NCBI GenBank assembly: GCA_023392285.1
Contig: JAEVZK010000106.1
Coordinates: 14,701-78,700 of the forward strand
Direction: 5' to 3'
Source: Armatimonadota bacterium
GTDB lineage: Bacteria; Armatimonadota; Fimbriimonadia; Fimbriimonadales; Fimbriimonadaceae
DNA length: 64,000 nucleotides
Shown here one piece after another: positions 1-8,753 of the stretch. Both the position numbers and the translations under genes were made by a program. Under the pieces are notes generated by a model. It saw nothing but the letters and a program-made list of their open reading frames with translations, was not told where the DNA came from and ran no database searches. Every line of letters starts with the position of its first letter. Position 1 is the stretch's first letter.

Positions 1-198
1 CGTTGCAATCAGCAGAACGCCCACCAAGAACGGACCTAACAGCATTGCCGCGGTTGGATCTAGTCCCGCTGCGACGATTCTGCCTGTCTTGGGATCGGGA
101 TGCTCGGCAAGCATTCCTACAAAGAACATAAAAAGAAAGACCAAGATGCTCGACGCGACTAGGAGCCAACCAAGCTGACGCTGAACTTGCCAGCTCAC
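1..198 (-). CDS. Small membrane protein, 3' part missing (runs off the window)
   Basis: A GTG start overlaps the stop of the upstream transporter gene in a GTGA overlap, so it is probably translated as the last visible member of the ergothioneine operon. Sixty-six residues are visible. They hold one clear hydrophobic helix (about residues 10-30) and a second one beginning near residue 50, separated by a short polar stretch with HPDPKTGR. I do not recognise the family. Its place after a transporter suggests an accessory membrane protein, but that is inference only. Confidence 0.6.
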   Translation of the reverse strand, partial: MSWQVQRQLGWLLVASSILVFLFMFFVGMLAEHPDPKTGRIVAAGLDPTAAMLLGPFLVGVLLIAT

Positions 199-1679
199 TT
201 CAAACCTTTACTGACCACCAACCGGTCAATGCCTTCGAAAAGAACCTGAACTAGAATAGCTAGAACGGCGGCAGGAATAGCTCCTTGGAGAATGGTTGCG
301 GTATCGACCAAGTTCAACCCGCTGATAATCGGTTCCCCAAGGCCGCCGGCACCGATGAGCGCGGCCAGCGTTGCGGTTCCCACGTTAATAACCGCGCTCG
401 TCTTGATGCCTGCGAGAATCGTTCGAACAGCCATGGGCACAAAAACAATTCTCAGCTGCGCTGAGGGTTCTAGTCCAAGTGCGGCGGCTGATTCGCGCAC
501 GCCCCGCGGTATTTCCTGCAATCCAGTTGCCGTGTTTCGAACAATCGGGAGAAGACTGTAGAGAAAGAGCGCCAGAATCGCCGTCCACACGCCGATCCCT
601 ATAAGAGGCACAAGGAATGCGAGGAGTGCGAGGCCAGGGATCGTCTGGATGATTCCTACGATTCCGAGTATCGCGGACGAGAGTGGGCCCGGTTTGCTTG
701 CGATGACGCCAAGGGGAAAGCCCACAAGTACGGCAAGCCCAAGTGAGATCGCCACAAGCTTCAGGTGATCGAGAATCAAGCCGCCAATCTTGGCCGACAA
801 GCTCTCTGAAGAACTGTCACTCGCTGAGGGCGATCCTTTGGCAGGCGCTACGTCTGGATGGTCCACAAAGAACTTTGCAGCGGCAGCCGTATAGTCCTTT
901 GACTTTTCGGCCGCCGAATTCAGTCCCGTCATCGTTTTCTCGTCGATCTTGCCCTCGAGTTGACGCATTGCATCCAGAGCTTTGGGAGGGGTGTCCAATC
1001 GAAAGAGAATGATTGCCTTATACGCGGGAAAGAAGCCTCGGTCGTCTTTCAACACGCGCAGATTGAAATCAGCAATGCCCGCATCCGTTGAGTAGGCATC
1101 GCTCACGTCGATGTCGCCCCGTTTAAGGGATTGGTAAACAAGCCCATGATCGATGCCCCGTACGCTGACGAATTTAAGTCCATAGGCTTGGACCAGAGGC
1201 TTCCAACCATCTTTGCGCTCCAAAAACTCGGGATCAGGGCCAGCCCTTAGGTCTGTATGCGTGGCTAGATCGCTTATCGACACTATCCCCAAGTTGGCTG
1301 CACGAGGATCGCTCATCACGAGCGAATACGTGTTGTTAAATCCGAGAGGATCACTGATTCCTATGCCGAGTGGCTTGACGGCCTCTCGCATTGCGGCCAT
1401 GGTCGGTGGTCCATCTCGCTTGAGTATTTCCTGCCACAGCGTTCCTGTGTACTCCGGGTACATGTCGATATCGCCTCGGCGAAGGGCTTCCCAAGTGATA
1501 CCGGTAGCGCCCATTCCCTGCTTATGCTCCACCTTGAGGCCAGCGTTTGAGATCACTCGCTTCAGCATTTCTCCCAAAACATAAGACTCCGTGAACTTCT
1601 TACTTCCAATCGTCACCGTCTGAGCGCATGCGGCACCGATCACGGCCAGAGAGACGATGAGCAACGTGATCCGCTTCAT
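195..1679 (-). CDS. Fused substrate-binding/permease protein of an OpuB/OpuC-type ABC importer (EgtU-like)
   Basis: 494 residues in three parts. Residues 1-19 are a signal peptide. About 20-270 is a periplasmic binding domain of the quaternary-amine (OpuAC/OsmF) type, starting with TIGSKKFTESYVLGEML and containing GDIDMYPEYTGT. About 271-297 is a Ser-rich linker, and 298-494 is a permease domain with an EAA loop (ESAAALGLEPSAQLR). The protein should import a betaine-like trimethylammonium compound. It lies directly behind egtD, egtB and the ATPase gene with an ATGA overlap, so ergothioneine (a histidine betaine) is a plausible substrate. The known EgtU proteins I remember have the permease first and the binding domain last; here the order is reversed. 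Glycine betaine or choline import is the alternative. Confidence 0.85.
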   Translation of the reverse strand: MKRITLLIVSLAVIGAACAQTVTIGSKKFTESYVLGEMLKRVISNAGLKVEHKQGMGATGITWEALRRGDIDMYPEYTGTLWQEILKRDGPPTMAAMREAVKPLGIGISDPLGFNNTYSLVMSDPRAANLGIVSISDLATHTDLRAGPDPEFLERKDGWKPLVQAYGLKFVSVRGIDHGLVYQSLKRGDIDVSDAYSTDAGIADFNLRVLKDDRGFFPAYKAIILFRLDTPPKALDAMRQLEGKIDEKTMTGLNSAAEKSKDYTAAAAKFFVDHPDVAPAKGSPSASDSSSESLSAKIGGLILDHLKLVAISLGLAVLVGFPLGVIASKPGPLSSAILGIVGIIQTIPGLALLAFLVPLIGIGVWTAILALFLYSLLPIVRNTATGLQEIPRGVRESAAALGLEPSAQLRIVFVPMAVRTILAGIKTSAVINVGTATLAALIGAGGLGEPIISGLNLVDTATILQGAIPAAVLAILVQVLFEGIDRLVVSKGLK

Positions 1680-2410
1680 AGATTGACCAAGCTCCTCTGC
1701 GCCTGCAAAAACTGCGTAACAAATGGGCTTGACGGAGAGCCTTGGAAATCTGACAATGTGCCTTGCTGAACAATCTCCCCATCTTTCATCAGCACGATCG
1801 CGTCGGCCAGATAGGCGGCTTCTCCCATGTCATGAGTGACGAGCACGACCGTTTTCTGAAGTCTTTCGAAGATTCTCCGCAACTCGGTCTGCAACTCGTT
1901 ACGGACCATCGGATCGAGCGCTCCCAGAGGTTCATCGAGTAGCAGAATCGGCGGATCGAGCGCGAGTGCCCGCATAAGAGAAACGCGTTGCCGCTGTCCC
2001 CCACTCAATTCGTTCGGAAACTTGGTCAGCATGGCTTCGGGAAATTGAGTGAGGTGAGCCAGCTCGGTCACTCTTCGGACGCAGTCCTTTATCTCCTGAC
2101 CGAGGTGACGCATCATAAGCCATACATTCTGCTCCGCGGTAAGGTGGGGGAAGAGTCCGCCTTCTTGAATGACGTAGCCCATGGCGCGCCGACGCTTGAT
2201 GAGGTTTTGCGGTTTGAGGGCATGGCCATCGATGAGCACTTCCCCGCTGCTCGGTTCGATGAGCCCGACGATCAGCCTTAGAATCGTTGACTTTCCGCAA
2301 CCACTCGGACCGATTAAAGCGGTCGTTCCACGGTCGTGGAAACGCAGACTGAGGGGCTTAAGCGCATGGTGCTCACCATAGGATTTGCTGACGTTCTTAA
2401 GCTCAATCAT
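1676..2410 (-). CDS. ABC transporter ATP-binding protein, betaine/ergothioneine type
   Basis: 244 residues with a full ABC ATPase set: Walker A GPSGCGKST near residue 35, Q-loop VIQEGG, signature LSGGQRQR, Walker B ILLLDEP followed by GALD, and the switch histidine in VTHD. It lacks the C-terminal CBS domains found in many OpuCA/ProV proteins, so osmotic gating through CBS is not expected. It overlaps egtB upstream and the fused permease downstream by four bases each (ATGA), so it should be made in step with both and power the importer. EgtV-like is the contextual call. Confidence 0.88.
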   Translation of the reverse strand: MIELKNVSKSYGEHHALKPLSLRFHDRGTTALIGPSGCGKSTILRLIVGLIEPSSGEVLIDGHALKPQNLIKRRRAMGYVIQEGGLFPHLTAEQNVWLMMRHLGQEIKDCVRRVTELAHLTQFPEAMLTKFPNELSGGQRQRVSLMRALALDPPILLLDEPLGALDPMVRNELQTELRRIFERLQKTVVLVTHDMGEAAYLADAIVLMKDGEIVQQGTLSDFQGSPSSPFVTQFLQAQRSLVNL

Positions 2411-3717
2411 GGGACATGGCTGGGCGATCGCGCATCTCGGGCTAGCCTCATGCCCAGGAATCCCTGCCTATAGGTGGGGACGTACCAGTTACGGAAAGAG
2501 CACCGAAGAATTGGAGCGGCCGTAGCCCAAGAACCGCCACGACACACGTGATGTTCACCTTTCATGTGATCTTTCGAATAGCCGTCATAAGGGAACGCCT
2601 CGAATCCCTCATACGGAAGAAACGGACTCGACGTCCATTCCCAAACCTGACCAGCCATATCTTCCAAACCGAAGGGGGTCGCTCCTTTCGTTCGATCCCC
2701 GATTGGTCGGGGTGACCAGTGGCTCATCCCAAAGTTCGCTTCGTCACTCGTCGCCAGCGCCTGGCCCCATGGAAACTTGAGCGATAATGGCCCACGCGCT
2801 GCATATTCCCATTCTTCTTCCGTTGGCAGCCTAGCACCGCGCCAGTTCGCATACGCTTCCGCTTCGTAGTAGCTCAAGCAGCTAACAGGTTCATCTGGAT
2901 GGATCGCGCGGAGACCCAACGGTGACAGGAACAAGTAGCGGTCGTCCTGCCGCACCCAATATTCGGGCAAAACCGCTCTCTCTTCCTCTCGCCAAATCTT
3001 CCCCTCGTTGGACCACCACCGATCATCCAAATAGCCGTTCGCGTCGATAAACTGGGTGTATTGGAAGCTCGTCACCGGGTGCTTCGCGAGTTGAAAGGCG
3101 CGGACGTCCACCAGGTGTTGGGTCTTTTCATTGTCGTAGCCACACCAGTTGTCATCTCCCATCGTGAATGAACCCCTTGGAATATCCACCCATTCCGTTT
3201 GGTGATCGCTCTCCCATTTACCTTGAGGAGTTTGAGATATGTCCGCTTCGCCCCTCAAGTGTAGCGCTTTCTGAATCAACTGCATCATTTCGGCAATTGT
3301 CTCTTGATGCTGACATTCGTGCTGCAAGGCGAAATCCCAAGCGTAACCGTCACGCAAGAAGGGATTGCTCTCCAAAAACTCCGCCCGTGCCAACAACTCG
3401 AGAGTCCGCTGCCGAGTCCGTTCCAAGTACTCTTTGATCTCCTTTCGTGTGGGAAGATTCACTCGGTTATCTTTTGGGTTCTCGGGCAGATCGGCAAACA
3501 GGAAGGTCAAGCTCTCATCCAAAACGGGCTGTTGAAATGCACGATCCACGATCCAATATTCTTCGGTTCGCCCAATATGACCGAAATGCCAGCCAATGGG
3601 CGAGTAGAAGTTGTGAACGCGTCGGTTTAAGAATTCTTCGGGGACCTGAGAGAAGAGCCATAGGGTTCGCTCCCTCGCTGCCGTTAGAGAGGCGAAAAGC
3701 TGTTCTGCGCGAGTCAT
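2407..3717 (-). CDS. egtB: Ergothioneine sulfoxide synthase EgtB
   Basis: Non-haem iron enzyme that joins hercynine to a thiol (gamma-Glu-Cys or cysteine) using O2. Residues 1-150 form a DinB-like domain with the iron ligands: H47 in GHIG and H133/H137 in HECQHQE, the HX3HXE motif. Residues about 175-430 are a formylglycine-enzyme/sulfatase-modifying fold (IPRGSFTMGD, WRGARLPTEEEWEYAARG, GGSWATA). I chose the ATG at 3717 because it gives an ATGA overlap with egtD; an upstream in-frame start at 3825 would overlap egtD by 112 nt and adds residues unlike the family. OvoA-type activity is less likely because there is no C-terminal methyltransferase domain. Confidence 0.93.
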   Translation of the reverse strand: MTRAEQLFASLTAARERTLWLFSQVPEEFLNRRVHNFYSPIGWHFGHIGRTEEYWIVDRAFQQPVLDESLTFLFADLPENPKDNRVNLPTRKEIKEYLERTRQRTLELLARAEFLESNPFLRDGYAWDFALQHECQHQETIAEMMQLIQKALHLRGEADISQTPQGKWESDHQTEWVDIPRGSFTMGDDNWCGYDNEKTQHLVDVRAFQLAKHPVTSFQYTQFIDANGYLDDRWWSNEGKIWREEERAVLPEYWVRQDDRYLFLSPLGLRAIHPDEPVSCLSYYEAEAYANWRGARLPTEEEWEYAARGPLSLKFPWGQALATSDEANFGMSHWSPRPIGDRTKGATPFGLEDMAGQVWEWTSSPFLPYEGFEAFPYDGYSKDHMKGEHHVCRGGSWATAAPILRCSFRNWYVPTYRQGFLGMRLARDARSPSHVP

Positions 3718-4667
3718 GCTAAACCACACATATGCAAGGCAAACCAACCTTTCGAATCGGTCCAACGCTGGCGCAATCGAAGACCTGAAGCCGCAATCAT
3801 CTGGTCGAAATCCTTCAACGACCACTTATGCGAATTCTCGGTATGGATACTTTCGCCCGCGCCGAAATGGAAGCTGCGGTTCAAGCTTTCGACGCAGACT
3901 TCTTGGCAGACGGTGCTCACCAGCCGCATTTCGATTCGTGACCATTCCTCGACCCATGGGGCCGAATGTTCGAAGCTGTCCAAATCGAACCGGCCACCCA
4001 AGTCATGGTTGATGCGCGCGAGAATGTTCTTGTTGAAGCGTGCAGTCAGGCCCTCCGCATCATCGTAAGCCGGTTGAATGATCGCAGGATCCTTTCTCAG
4101 ATCTGTTCCGATCAGAAAGGAATCCGCTACAGTCATATGCGCACCTACGGCATGCATGAATTCGATTGCAGAGTGTCGCTCAAAATTTCCGATAGTGCTT
4201 CCCAGAAAGAGAAACAGACGAGGACCATCGTGAGGAGGCAAAACCGCAATTGATTCGAAATAATCACCGGCTAAGGCGGTGATGGCGAGATCCGGAAGTT
4301 CAGCCACTAACTCTCGCACGGAAGCCAGCAAGAATTCAGATGAAATATCGATCGTCACGTACTCACGACTGCCTCCCGCCAAGGCAGCTCGCAACAGCAG
4401 CCGAGTCTTTTCTGAGCTCCCGCTCCCAAATTCAATGATTTGAAGGTTCTGGCCCGCACAGGTAATAATCTCTTCGGCTGAGCCAAGCAGAATCTCGGTT
4501 TCGCAGCGAGTCAAATAGTATTCGGGAAGTCGTGTGATGGCCTGAAACAGTCTTGAACCTTCAGCATCATAGAAGAACGTGCTGGAAAGCGCCTTCTGAG
4601 GCAGGGATAATCCTTTCTCCACCGCTACATCTAAGCGCTCCTCAGGACAAGAAAGTGGCACCTGCAT
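3714..4667 (-). CDS. egtD: L-histidine N-alpha-methyltransferase EgtD
   Basis: Makes hercynine (trimethylhistidine) from histidine with three SAM, the first step of ergothioneine synthesis. It shows the SAM motif EFGSGSSEKT (79-88), FLGSTIGNF (154-162) and AYDDAEGLTARFNKN. Residues Y51, N161, Y201, E277 and S279 fall where, as I recall, mycobacterial EgtD has its histidine-binding Y56, N166, Y206, E282 and S284. The start at 4667 has a GAGGGG ribosome site nine bases upstream. An in-frame ATG at 4691 is possible but would place that purine run inside the gene. First gene of the operon; EgtC and EgtE are not nearby. Confidence 0.94.
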   Translation of the reverse strand: MQVPLSCPEERLDVAVEKGLSLPQKALSSTFFYDAEGSRLFQAITRLPEYYLTRCETEILLGSAEEIITCAGQNLQIIEFGSGSSEKTRLLLRAALAGGSREYVTIDISSEFLLASVRELVAELPDLAITALAGDYFESIAVLPPHDGPRLFLFLGSTIGNFERHSAIEFMHAVGAHMTVADSFLIGTDLRKDPAIIQPAYDDAEGLTARFNKNILARINHDLGGRFDLDSFEHSAPWVEEWSRIEMRLVSTVCQEVCVESLNRSFHFGAGESIHTENSHKWSLKDFDQMIAASGLRLRQRWTDSKGWFALHMCGLA

Positions 4668-4743
4668 AAACTGAAACCCCTCTCCTACCATTTAAACTTC
4701 TCTCGCGCACTCTTTCCTACGACGTGGCGGCATGAACAATGGA

Positions 4744-4768
4744 CGATACGGACGCTTCACACGTATCG
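4744..4768. promoter_or_regulatory. Inverted repeat upstream of egtD, possible operator
   Basis: CGATACG and CGTATCG are separated by 11 bases, about 77 bases before the egtD start in a 196-bp gap. Spacing and position suit a dimeric regulator site, but no promoter hexamers are clear next to it, so the role is a guess. Confidence 0.3.
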
Positions 4769-4863
4769 CTGTTCCCCCAATTGCATCTTATGAACCCTTA
4801 TTCGCCTCGATAGTTCCGACGGGTGTGAGCATTTCGACGCTCCGATCTTCGATCGCAAGCTGC

Positions 4864-5667
4864 TCACATTCCGACGCCGGTATAGTGCCGGAGCCCCTTT
4901 CGCCAAAGCACCTGCGAAAGTCCGTAAGCTACGCACACCCAGATCGCTTGGGCAAGAATCGTGGTCCATATTGCGTTGCCGCTCACCCGTCCAATAAGAA
5001 TCTCGGTCGGGGCTCCCGTGGTGTAGTAAAACGGGAAAATTTTCCCCAGAGCCTGGGCCCAGTGGGGCAAGACGGAGATCGGGAATAACTGCCCCGAAAG
5101 GAACAGCATCGGGACGTAATACAGCTCGAAGATCGACATCGCTTCTTGCGTAAACAGCGCAATCATCGACATCATCATTACCGTCGTGAAGCTGACCAAG
5201 TGGCCAAGGATCAGAGACAGAATGAACGGTCCTCCGATGTAAACATGAGCGTCTCCCAGGTAGCCGCGATAGGCCCAGATCAGGATGAAGAAGAAGGGAA
5301 GAAAAAGGCACGTTCGGATAATTCGCCAACTCAGGTTGCGGAAGAACATGAACTGGTAAAGAGACACTGGCCGCACCAGCATGGTTGAGAACTGCCCCTC
5401 TTTGATCTCCATTGCCACTTCCCACATGATGTGGCTGGTGATGAAGCTGCCAAGCAGCAGGAGGCACAGGTAGTAGAGGATGAAATCGCTCGTGGTAAAA
5501 CCGGCGATAGTGTCACCCGTAGCCCCCGCCTTTGCCCACACGAGCGGCATCGTAACGGCTGTGACTAGGTCGGTGATGATCCAGATCAAGCCTGACGCTC
5601 GATAGGCGAGCCCGTCCTGAAACCAAATCGAGAAGATCGCTTTCCACTTTCGGAGCGTGATCGACAT
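4864..5667 (-). CDS. ABC-2 family transporter permease (COG4587-like)
   Basis: About 267 residues with six hydrophobic helices and features of the ABC-2 permeases of the COG4587 group: FQDGLAYRA near the N-terminus, MEIKEGQFSTMLVRPVS after the second helix, and FLSGQLFPISVLP before the last helices. These export permeases normally work with a second permease and an ATPase; neither is adjacent, since the next gene upstream is divergent. The ATG at 5667 is preceded by TAATCT seven bases upstream, suggesting a leaderless start. An in-frame ATG at 5694 has no visible ribosome site. The substrate is unknown. Confidence 0.8.
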   Translation of the reverse strand: MSITLRKWKAIFSIWFQDGLAYRASGLIWIITDLVTAVTMPLVWAKAGATGDTIAGFTTSDFILYYLCLLLLGSFITSHIMWEVAMEIKEGQFSTMLVRPVSLYQFMFFRNLSWRIIRTCLFLPFFFILIWAYRGYLGDAHVYIGGPFILSLILGHLVSFTTVMMMSMIALFTQEAMSIFELYYVPMLFLSGQLFPISVLPHWAQALGKIFPFYYTTGAPTEILIGRVSGNAIWTTILAQAIWVCVAYGLSQVLWRKGLRHYTGVGM

Positions 5668-5758
5668 TTTGCGCAGATTACCGGAAGGTGCCATAAAGGA
5701 AAAAATTCTCGCAACGATGTCAGCCTTATCTCGCTAGCGAAGGCGGAAACCATCCCCT

Positions 5759-6145
5759 GTGAAGCAGATTTTCCTCCTCATCAGCCTTGCCATCGCTTCA
5801 TGCGGCGTGGCGAAAGAACAAGGTTCCGTGGTTGGTTCTTACCAGTTAGATCTCCCAATCGTCGTAAGGGACGTCGCCACGAGGTTGGACATGCCGACTC
5901 CCTATGGGCGAATCCTCTTGCGGAATGACGGAACGTTCTCGTATGCACTGAACACTGGGGGAGCTATCGAAAGCGCATCTGGAATCTTCCGAATTCAAGA
6001 CAGGCACATTTCCCTCACGTCAGGAGGAGCTCTCGTGGGTGGGGAGGCCAAGGTGCTGTTGGGGGAAATCAATGGAGATGAGCTTCAGATCGGCGATTTT
6101 CGATATGTGAAGATCAGAAACGCACCCTCCATACGCTCACCTTAG
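5759..6145 (+). CDS. Putative lipoprotein of unknown function
   Basis: 128 residues from a GTG start. The N-terminus MKQIFLLISLAIASC is a lipoprotein signal with lipobox IASC (Cys15). The mature part is a small beta-rich domain with GSYQLDL, GRILLRNDGTFSY and GTFSYALNTGG-like strands, resembling lipocalin-like or copper-resistance-type exported domains, though I cannot place it in a family. It resembles the next gene in length and in the pattern of a glycine/threonine strand followed by GxFRI, so the two may be distant relatives. Confidence 0.65.
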   Translation: MKQIFLLISLAIASCGVAKEQGSVVGSYQLDLPIVVRDVATRLDMPTPYGRILLRNDGTFSYALNTGGAIESASGIFRIQDRHISLTSGGALVGGEAKVLLGEINGDELQIGDFRYVKIRNAPSIRSP

Positions 6146-6349
6146 AATTCCTCAGTGGCCAATCTAGGTGGACACATCCGATTTAGTGCCCAAACAGATT
6201 GGTCTGAAAAGCAAATGGGGGAGTGGCCGCCTCGCGCAGCCCCAAGCCGCGGACGCTCCTCCTTCTGCTTGCTCCTTCGTCCGCAAGAATTCCCGAACGG
6301 CGTCACCCTTCAACCGCTCAGCCGTTTAACGCCTTGAAGGACTCACAAG

Positions 6350-6808
6350 ATGAATAGGATATTCGCAATTACACTGTCAATCGGGCTGTTCGCCACCTTT
6401 TCCGCTGCGGCGCAGAAGCCAAAGCCAAAAAAGAAGGTGATCAAAACGAATCACTCCACTCCGAAGATAGACCCGAGCCTCGCGCCTATGGTGGGCTTGT
6501 GGACCATGCGGAACGGAGAAAAACCTCGATTGGATATTAAGATGAAGTTCACACCCGACGGACATTTTGCCTTCTTGGGTCCAAACTGGAAGTCATCAGG
6601 CACCTACCGAGTGGGCGACGGATCATTGAGCCTCGAGTGGGCAAATGTGGACGGCCAGGTGGTCAAGCCCGGACAGATGAAGAAGAACTTTGATCTCCAC
6701 CTCGACACATGGAGCTTCATCATCGACAAATACACCTACTGGAAAATGGGCTCACCTGTCGTGGCCCCCGCCGTGCCCCTCCCCTCTGACGGCGTCAACG
6801 GAAAATAG
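6350..6808 (+). CDS. Secreted protein of unknown function
   Basis: 152 residues. MNRIFAITLSIGLFATFSAAAQ is a classical signal peptide, followed by a lysine-rich stretch (KPKPKKKVIK). A small domain then carries GLWTMRNG, MKFTPDGHFAFLG and GTYRVGDGSLSLEW, a pattern seen in lipocalin-like or TIGR03066-type exported domains. A C-terminal proline-rich tail follows. No enzyme motif is visible. The 204-bp gap before it contains no convincing gene. A bidirectional hairpin follows 12 bases after its stop. Confidence 0.65.
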   Translation: MNRIFAITLSIGLFATFSAAAQKPKPKKKVIKTNHSTPKIDPSLAPMVGLWTMRNGEKPRLDIKMKFTPDGHFAFLGPNWKSSGTYRVGDGSLSLEWANVDGQVVKPGQMKKNFDLHLDTWSFIIDKYTYWKMGSPVVAPAVPLPSDGVNGK

Positions 6809-6820
6809 CCCTAAAATAAA

Positions 6821-6845
6821 ACGAGCCAGCGGATGGCTGGCTCGT
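6821..6845. terminator. Bidirectional terminator between a secreted-protein gene and rplE
   Basis: Perfect 10-bp stem ACGAGCCAGC/GCTGGCTCGT with a 5-nt loop. On the minus strand it is followed by TTTTATTTT, so it should end the ribosomal transcript. On the plus strand the T-tract is weaker. Confidence 0.8.
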
Positions 6846-6870
6846 CAAGATTTTCCGGGTGATGAGTGGC

Positions 6871-7473
6871 TTATTTTTCGCGAAGGGGTAGTCCCATCGC
6901 TTTGAGAAATACTCGAGCTTCTTCATCCGTCTTTGCGGTGGTGCAGATCACGATATCCATACCGCGGATGCGATCGAACGTATCGTAAGGAATTTCCGGA
7001 AAGACGAGTTGCTCCTTCAAACCGAGCGCATAATTGCCACGTCCATCGAAGGACTTCGGCGAGAGGCCCTGAAAGTCTCGGATTCGAGGGAGAACTACCG
7101 AAGCGAGCTTATCGAAGAAGTGATACATACGGTCGCCGCGCAAAGTCACCTTCGCGCCGATCTTCATGCCCTCTCTCAACTTAAAGTTCGAGATCGCCTT
7201 CTTCGCGGTCGTCACCACCGGCTTTTGGCCGGAGATGAGCTGCATATCTCGGACCGAGTTTTCCAGGTGCTTCGGATCCTTGTCGCCTGCGCCGGTGCCC
7301 ATGTTGATCACGATTTTGTCGAGCTTGGGAACCTGCATCGATGAGCCGTAATTAAACTGCTCTTTCAGCTTGGGAATGACTTCGTCCGCATACTTCTTTC
7401 GAAGCCGCGGTTTTGGCATGGTTGCGACCTTTCCAGGCGCTGCCGTATTTTCTGCTTTTTCTTTTCGTGCCAT
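6871..7473 (-). CDS. rplE: Ribosomal protein uL5
   Basis: 200 residues; binds 5S rRNA in the central protuberance of the 50S subunit. Typical segments are [32 protein letters not shown] and [24 protein letters not shown]. It carries an N-terminal extension of about 20 residues (Lys/Ala/Glu-rich) compared with the usual 179. It is the last gene of the cluster: the usual next genes (rpsN, rpsH, rplF and so on) are absent and a terminator follows. Confidence 0.97.
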   Translation of the reverse strand: MARKEKAENTAAPGKVATMPKPRLRKKYADEVIPKLKEQFNYGSSMQVPKLDKIVINMGTGAGDKDPKHLENSVRDMQLISGQKPVVTTAKKAISNFKLREGMKIGAKVTLRGDRMYHFFDKLASVVLPRIRDFQGLSPKSFDGRGNYALGLKEQLVFPEIPYDTFDRIRGMDIVICTTAKTDEEARVFLKAMGLPLREK

Positions 7474-7524
7474 TGATTTATTTGCCTGATTGCTGACCAG
7501 GCCCTGAATTGGATTTTAGCGGCG

Positions 7525-7935
7525 CTATTCGCTCTTCTCGTATGCGGCGTCGATCAGATTTTCGCCGCTTTTCTTAGCGTAACGAACGACCTTTCCGCCT
7601 TCCTTCTTTCGGCCGACTCGAGTCGGCGTGCCGTCCTTCGGATCGAGCACCATGAGATTGCTCACGTGAATCGGGACCGGAATGCGCAATCGCGTGCTTC
7701 GCTCACCCTGAGTTCGAGCCTTACGATGCTTAACTGCGGCGTTGAGGGGAAGTGGCTGATCCTGATTGTCTGGATTGTTCTTCAGAACAATCGCCTTTTG
7801 CTCCTTAGGGGCAACCGCGTAGACATATCCGACCTCACCCTTATCCTTTCCAGAGATAATGATGACCTGATCGCCCTTGCGGACTTTCAGCTTGATATGC
7901 TTTGCTTGCTGCTTCAGTTCTGCTTTCGTAGGCAT
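7525..7935 (-). CDS. rplX: Ribosomal protein uL24
   Basis: 136 residues; assembly-initiating protein of the 50S subunit. The KOW motif is visible as VRKGDQVIIISGKDKGEVGYV near residues 18-38, and SNLMVLDPKDGTPTRVG in the C-terminal half is diagnostic. It is longer than the usual 104 residues because of an insertion after the KOW motif and a C-terminal tail (KSGENLIDAAYEKSE). Its ATG overlaps the rplN stop (TAATG), implying coupled translation. Confidence 0.97.
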   Translation of the reverse strand: MPTKAELKQQAKHIKLKVRKGDQVIIISGKDKGEVGYVYAVAPKEQKAIVLKNNPDNQDQPLPLNAAVKHRKARTQGERSTRLRIPVPIHVSNLMVLDPKDGTPTRVGRKKEGGKVVRYAKKSGENLIDAAYEKSE

Positions 7936-8306
7936 TAAAGCACCTCCGGTGCCAGGGAAACGATCTTCATAAAGTTCCGGTCTCGAAGTTCACGAGCCAC
8001 CGGGCCGAAGATGCGAGTACCGCGCGGTTCGTTGTTTGCAGGATTAATCACAACGCAAGCGTTGTCATCAAACTTCAAGGTTGAACCATCGACTCGGCGA
8101 ACAGGCTTCTTAGTCCGTACCACGACCGCCTTCACGACGTCACCCTTCTTGACTGGCATGTTCGGCGTGGCTACCTTGACTGAGCCCACGAGAATGTCGC
8201 CCACGCGCCCGTATCGAGGCTGTGAACCCTTTAGCACGCGGATGCACATGATGACTCGCGCGCCTGAATTGTCGGCCACTTTAAGCCGCGTAAATTGTTG
8301 AACCAT
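7935..8306 (-). CDS. rplN: Ribosomal protein uL14
   Basis: 123 residues, the standard length. The start [17 protein letters not shown] and the segments [24 protein letters not shown] and [13 protein letters not shown] are typical of uL14, which bridges to the 30S subunit. It is separated from rpsQ by a 102-bp gap that holds a large hairpin, while it overlaps rplX by one base. Confidence 0.98.
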   Translation of the reverse strand: MVQQFTRLKVADNSGARVIMCIRVLKGSQPRYGRVGDILVGSVKVATPNMPVKKGDVVKAVVVRTKKPVRRVDGSTLKFDDNACVVINPANNEPRGTRIFGPVARELRDRNFMKIVSLAPEVL

Positions 8307-8362
8307 TGCTTTTTTCCTGGTGCAGAGGCCATCCAGCGAGTTGCCGGGTAGGCATGCGATGC

Positions 8363-8396
8363 GGATGTAAAGGCCGAGCGATCGGCATTCACATCC
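8363..8396. repeat. Nested hairpin between rpsQ and rplN
   Basis: Outer arms GGATGT/ACATCC enclose an inner GCCGA/TCGGC stem, all inside the 102-bp gap between the two ribosomal genes. There is no T-tract on the minus strand, so it looks like an mRNA structure (processing or regulation) rather than a terminator. Confidence 0.45.
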
Positions 8397-8408
8397 AAAT
8401 TCAAATTC

Positions 8409-8753
8409 TTATTTGACCTTCTCCAAGATCTGCGTCACTCGCCATCGCTTGTCTTTGGAAATTGGCCGCGTTTCCATGATCTCGACTCGGTCGCCCGCGT
8501 CACAGCCGATCAGGTCGTGAGCCTTAAACTTCTTTGATCGAATCACAACCTTGCCGTAGAGCGGGTGCTGGGTCCGTCGCTGAATCTCGACCACGACTGT
8601 CTTCTCCATCTTGTTGGAAACCACGATTCCCTCACGCAGTTTGCGAGCCGAATCACGGACCGGCGTCGAAGTCTCGGCGGACGCCTTCACCGGTGCCGAG
8701 GCCTTCTTGGCTGCTCGCGGTTTCTTGGCCGGGGTGCTTGTCTCTTCCGACAT
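8409..8753 (-). CDS. rpsQ: Ribosomal protein uS17
   Basis: 114 residues; binds 16S rRNA early in 30S assembly. The core starts at [20 protein letters not shown] and includes [18 protein letters not shown] and [17 protein letters not shown]. About 30 N-terminal residues (Ala/Lys/Thr-rich) are additional to the usual 84-residue protein. Its ATG overlaps the rpmC stop (TGATG). Confidence 0.97.
   Translation of the reverse strand: MSEETSTPAKKPRAAKKASAPVKASAETSTPVRDSARKLREGIVVSNKMEKTVVVEIQRRTQHPLYGKVVIRSKKFKAHDLIGCDAGDRVEIMETRPISKDKRWRVTQILEKVK

Noticed and set aside
2407..3825. Longer egtB starting at 3825
   Set aside because: It would overlap egtD by 112 bases; the ATG at 3717 gives the ATGA overlap used throughout this operon.
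6155..6337. 60-codon frame between two exported-protein genes
   Set aside because: No ribosome site, no fold, Pro/Arg-rich shadow-like composition.
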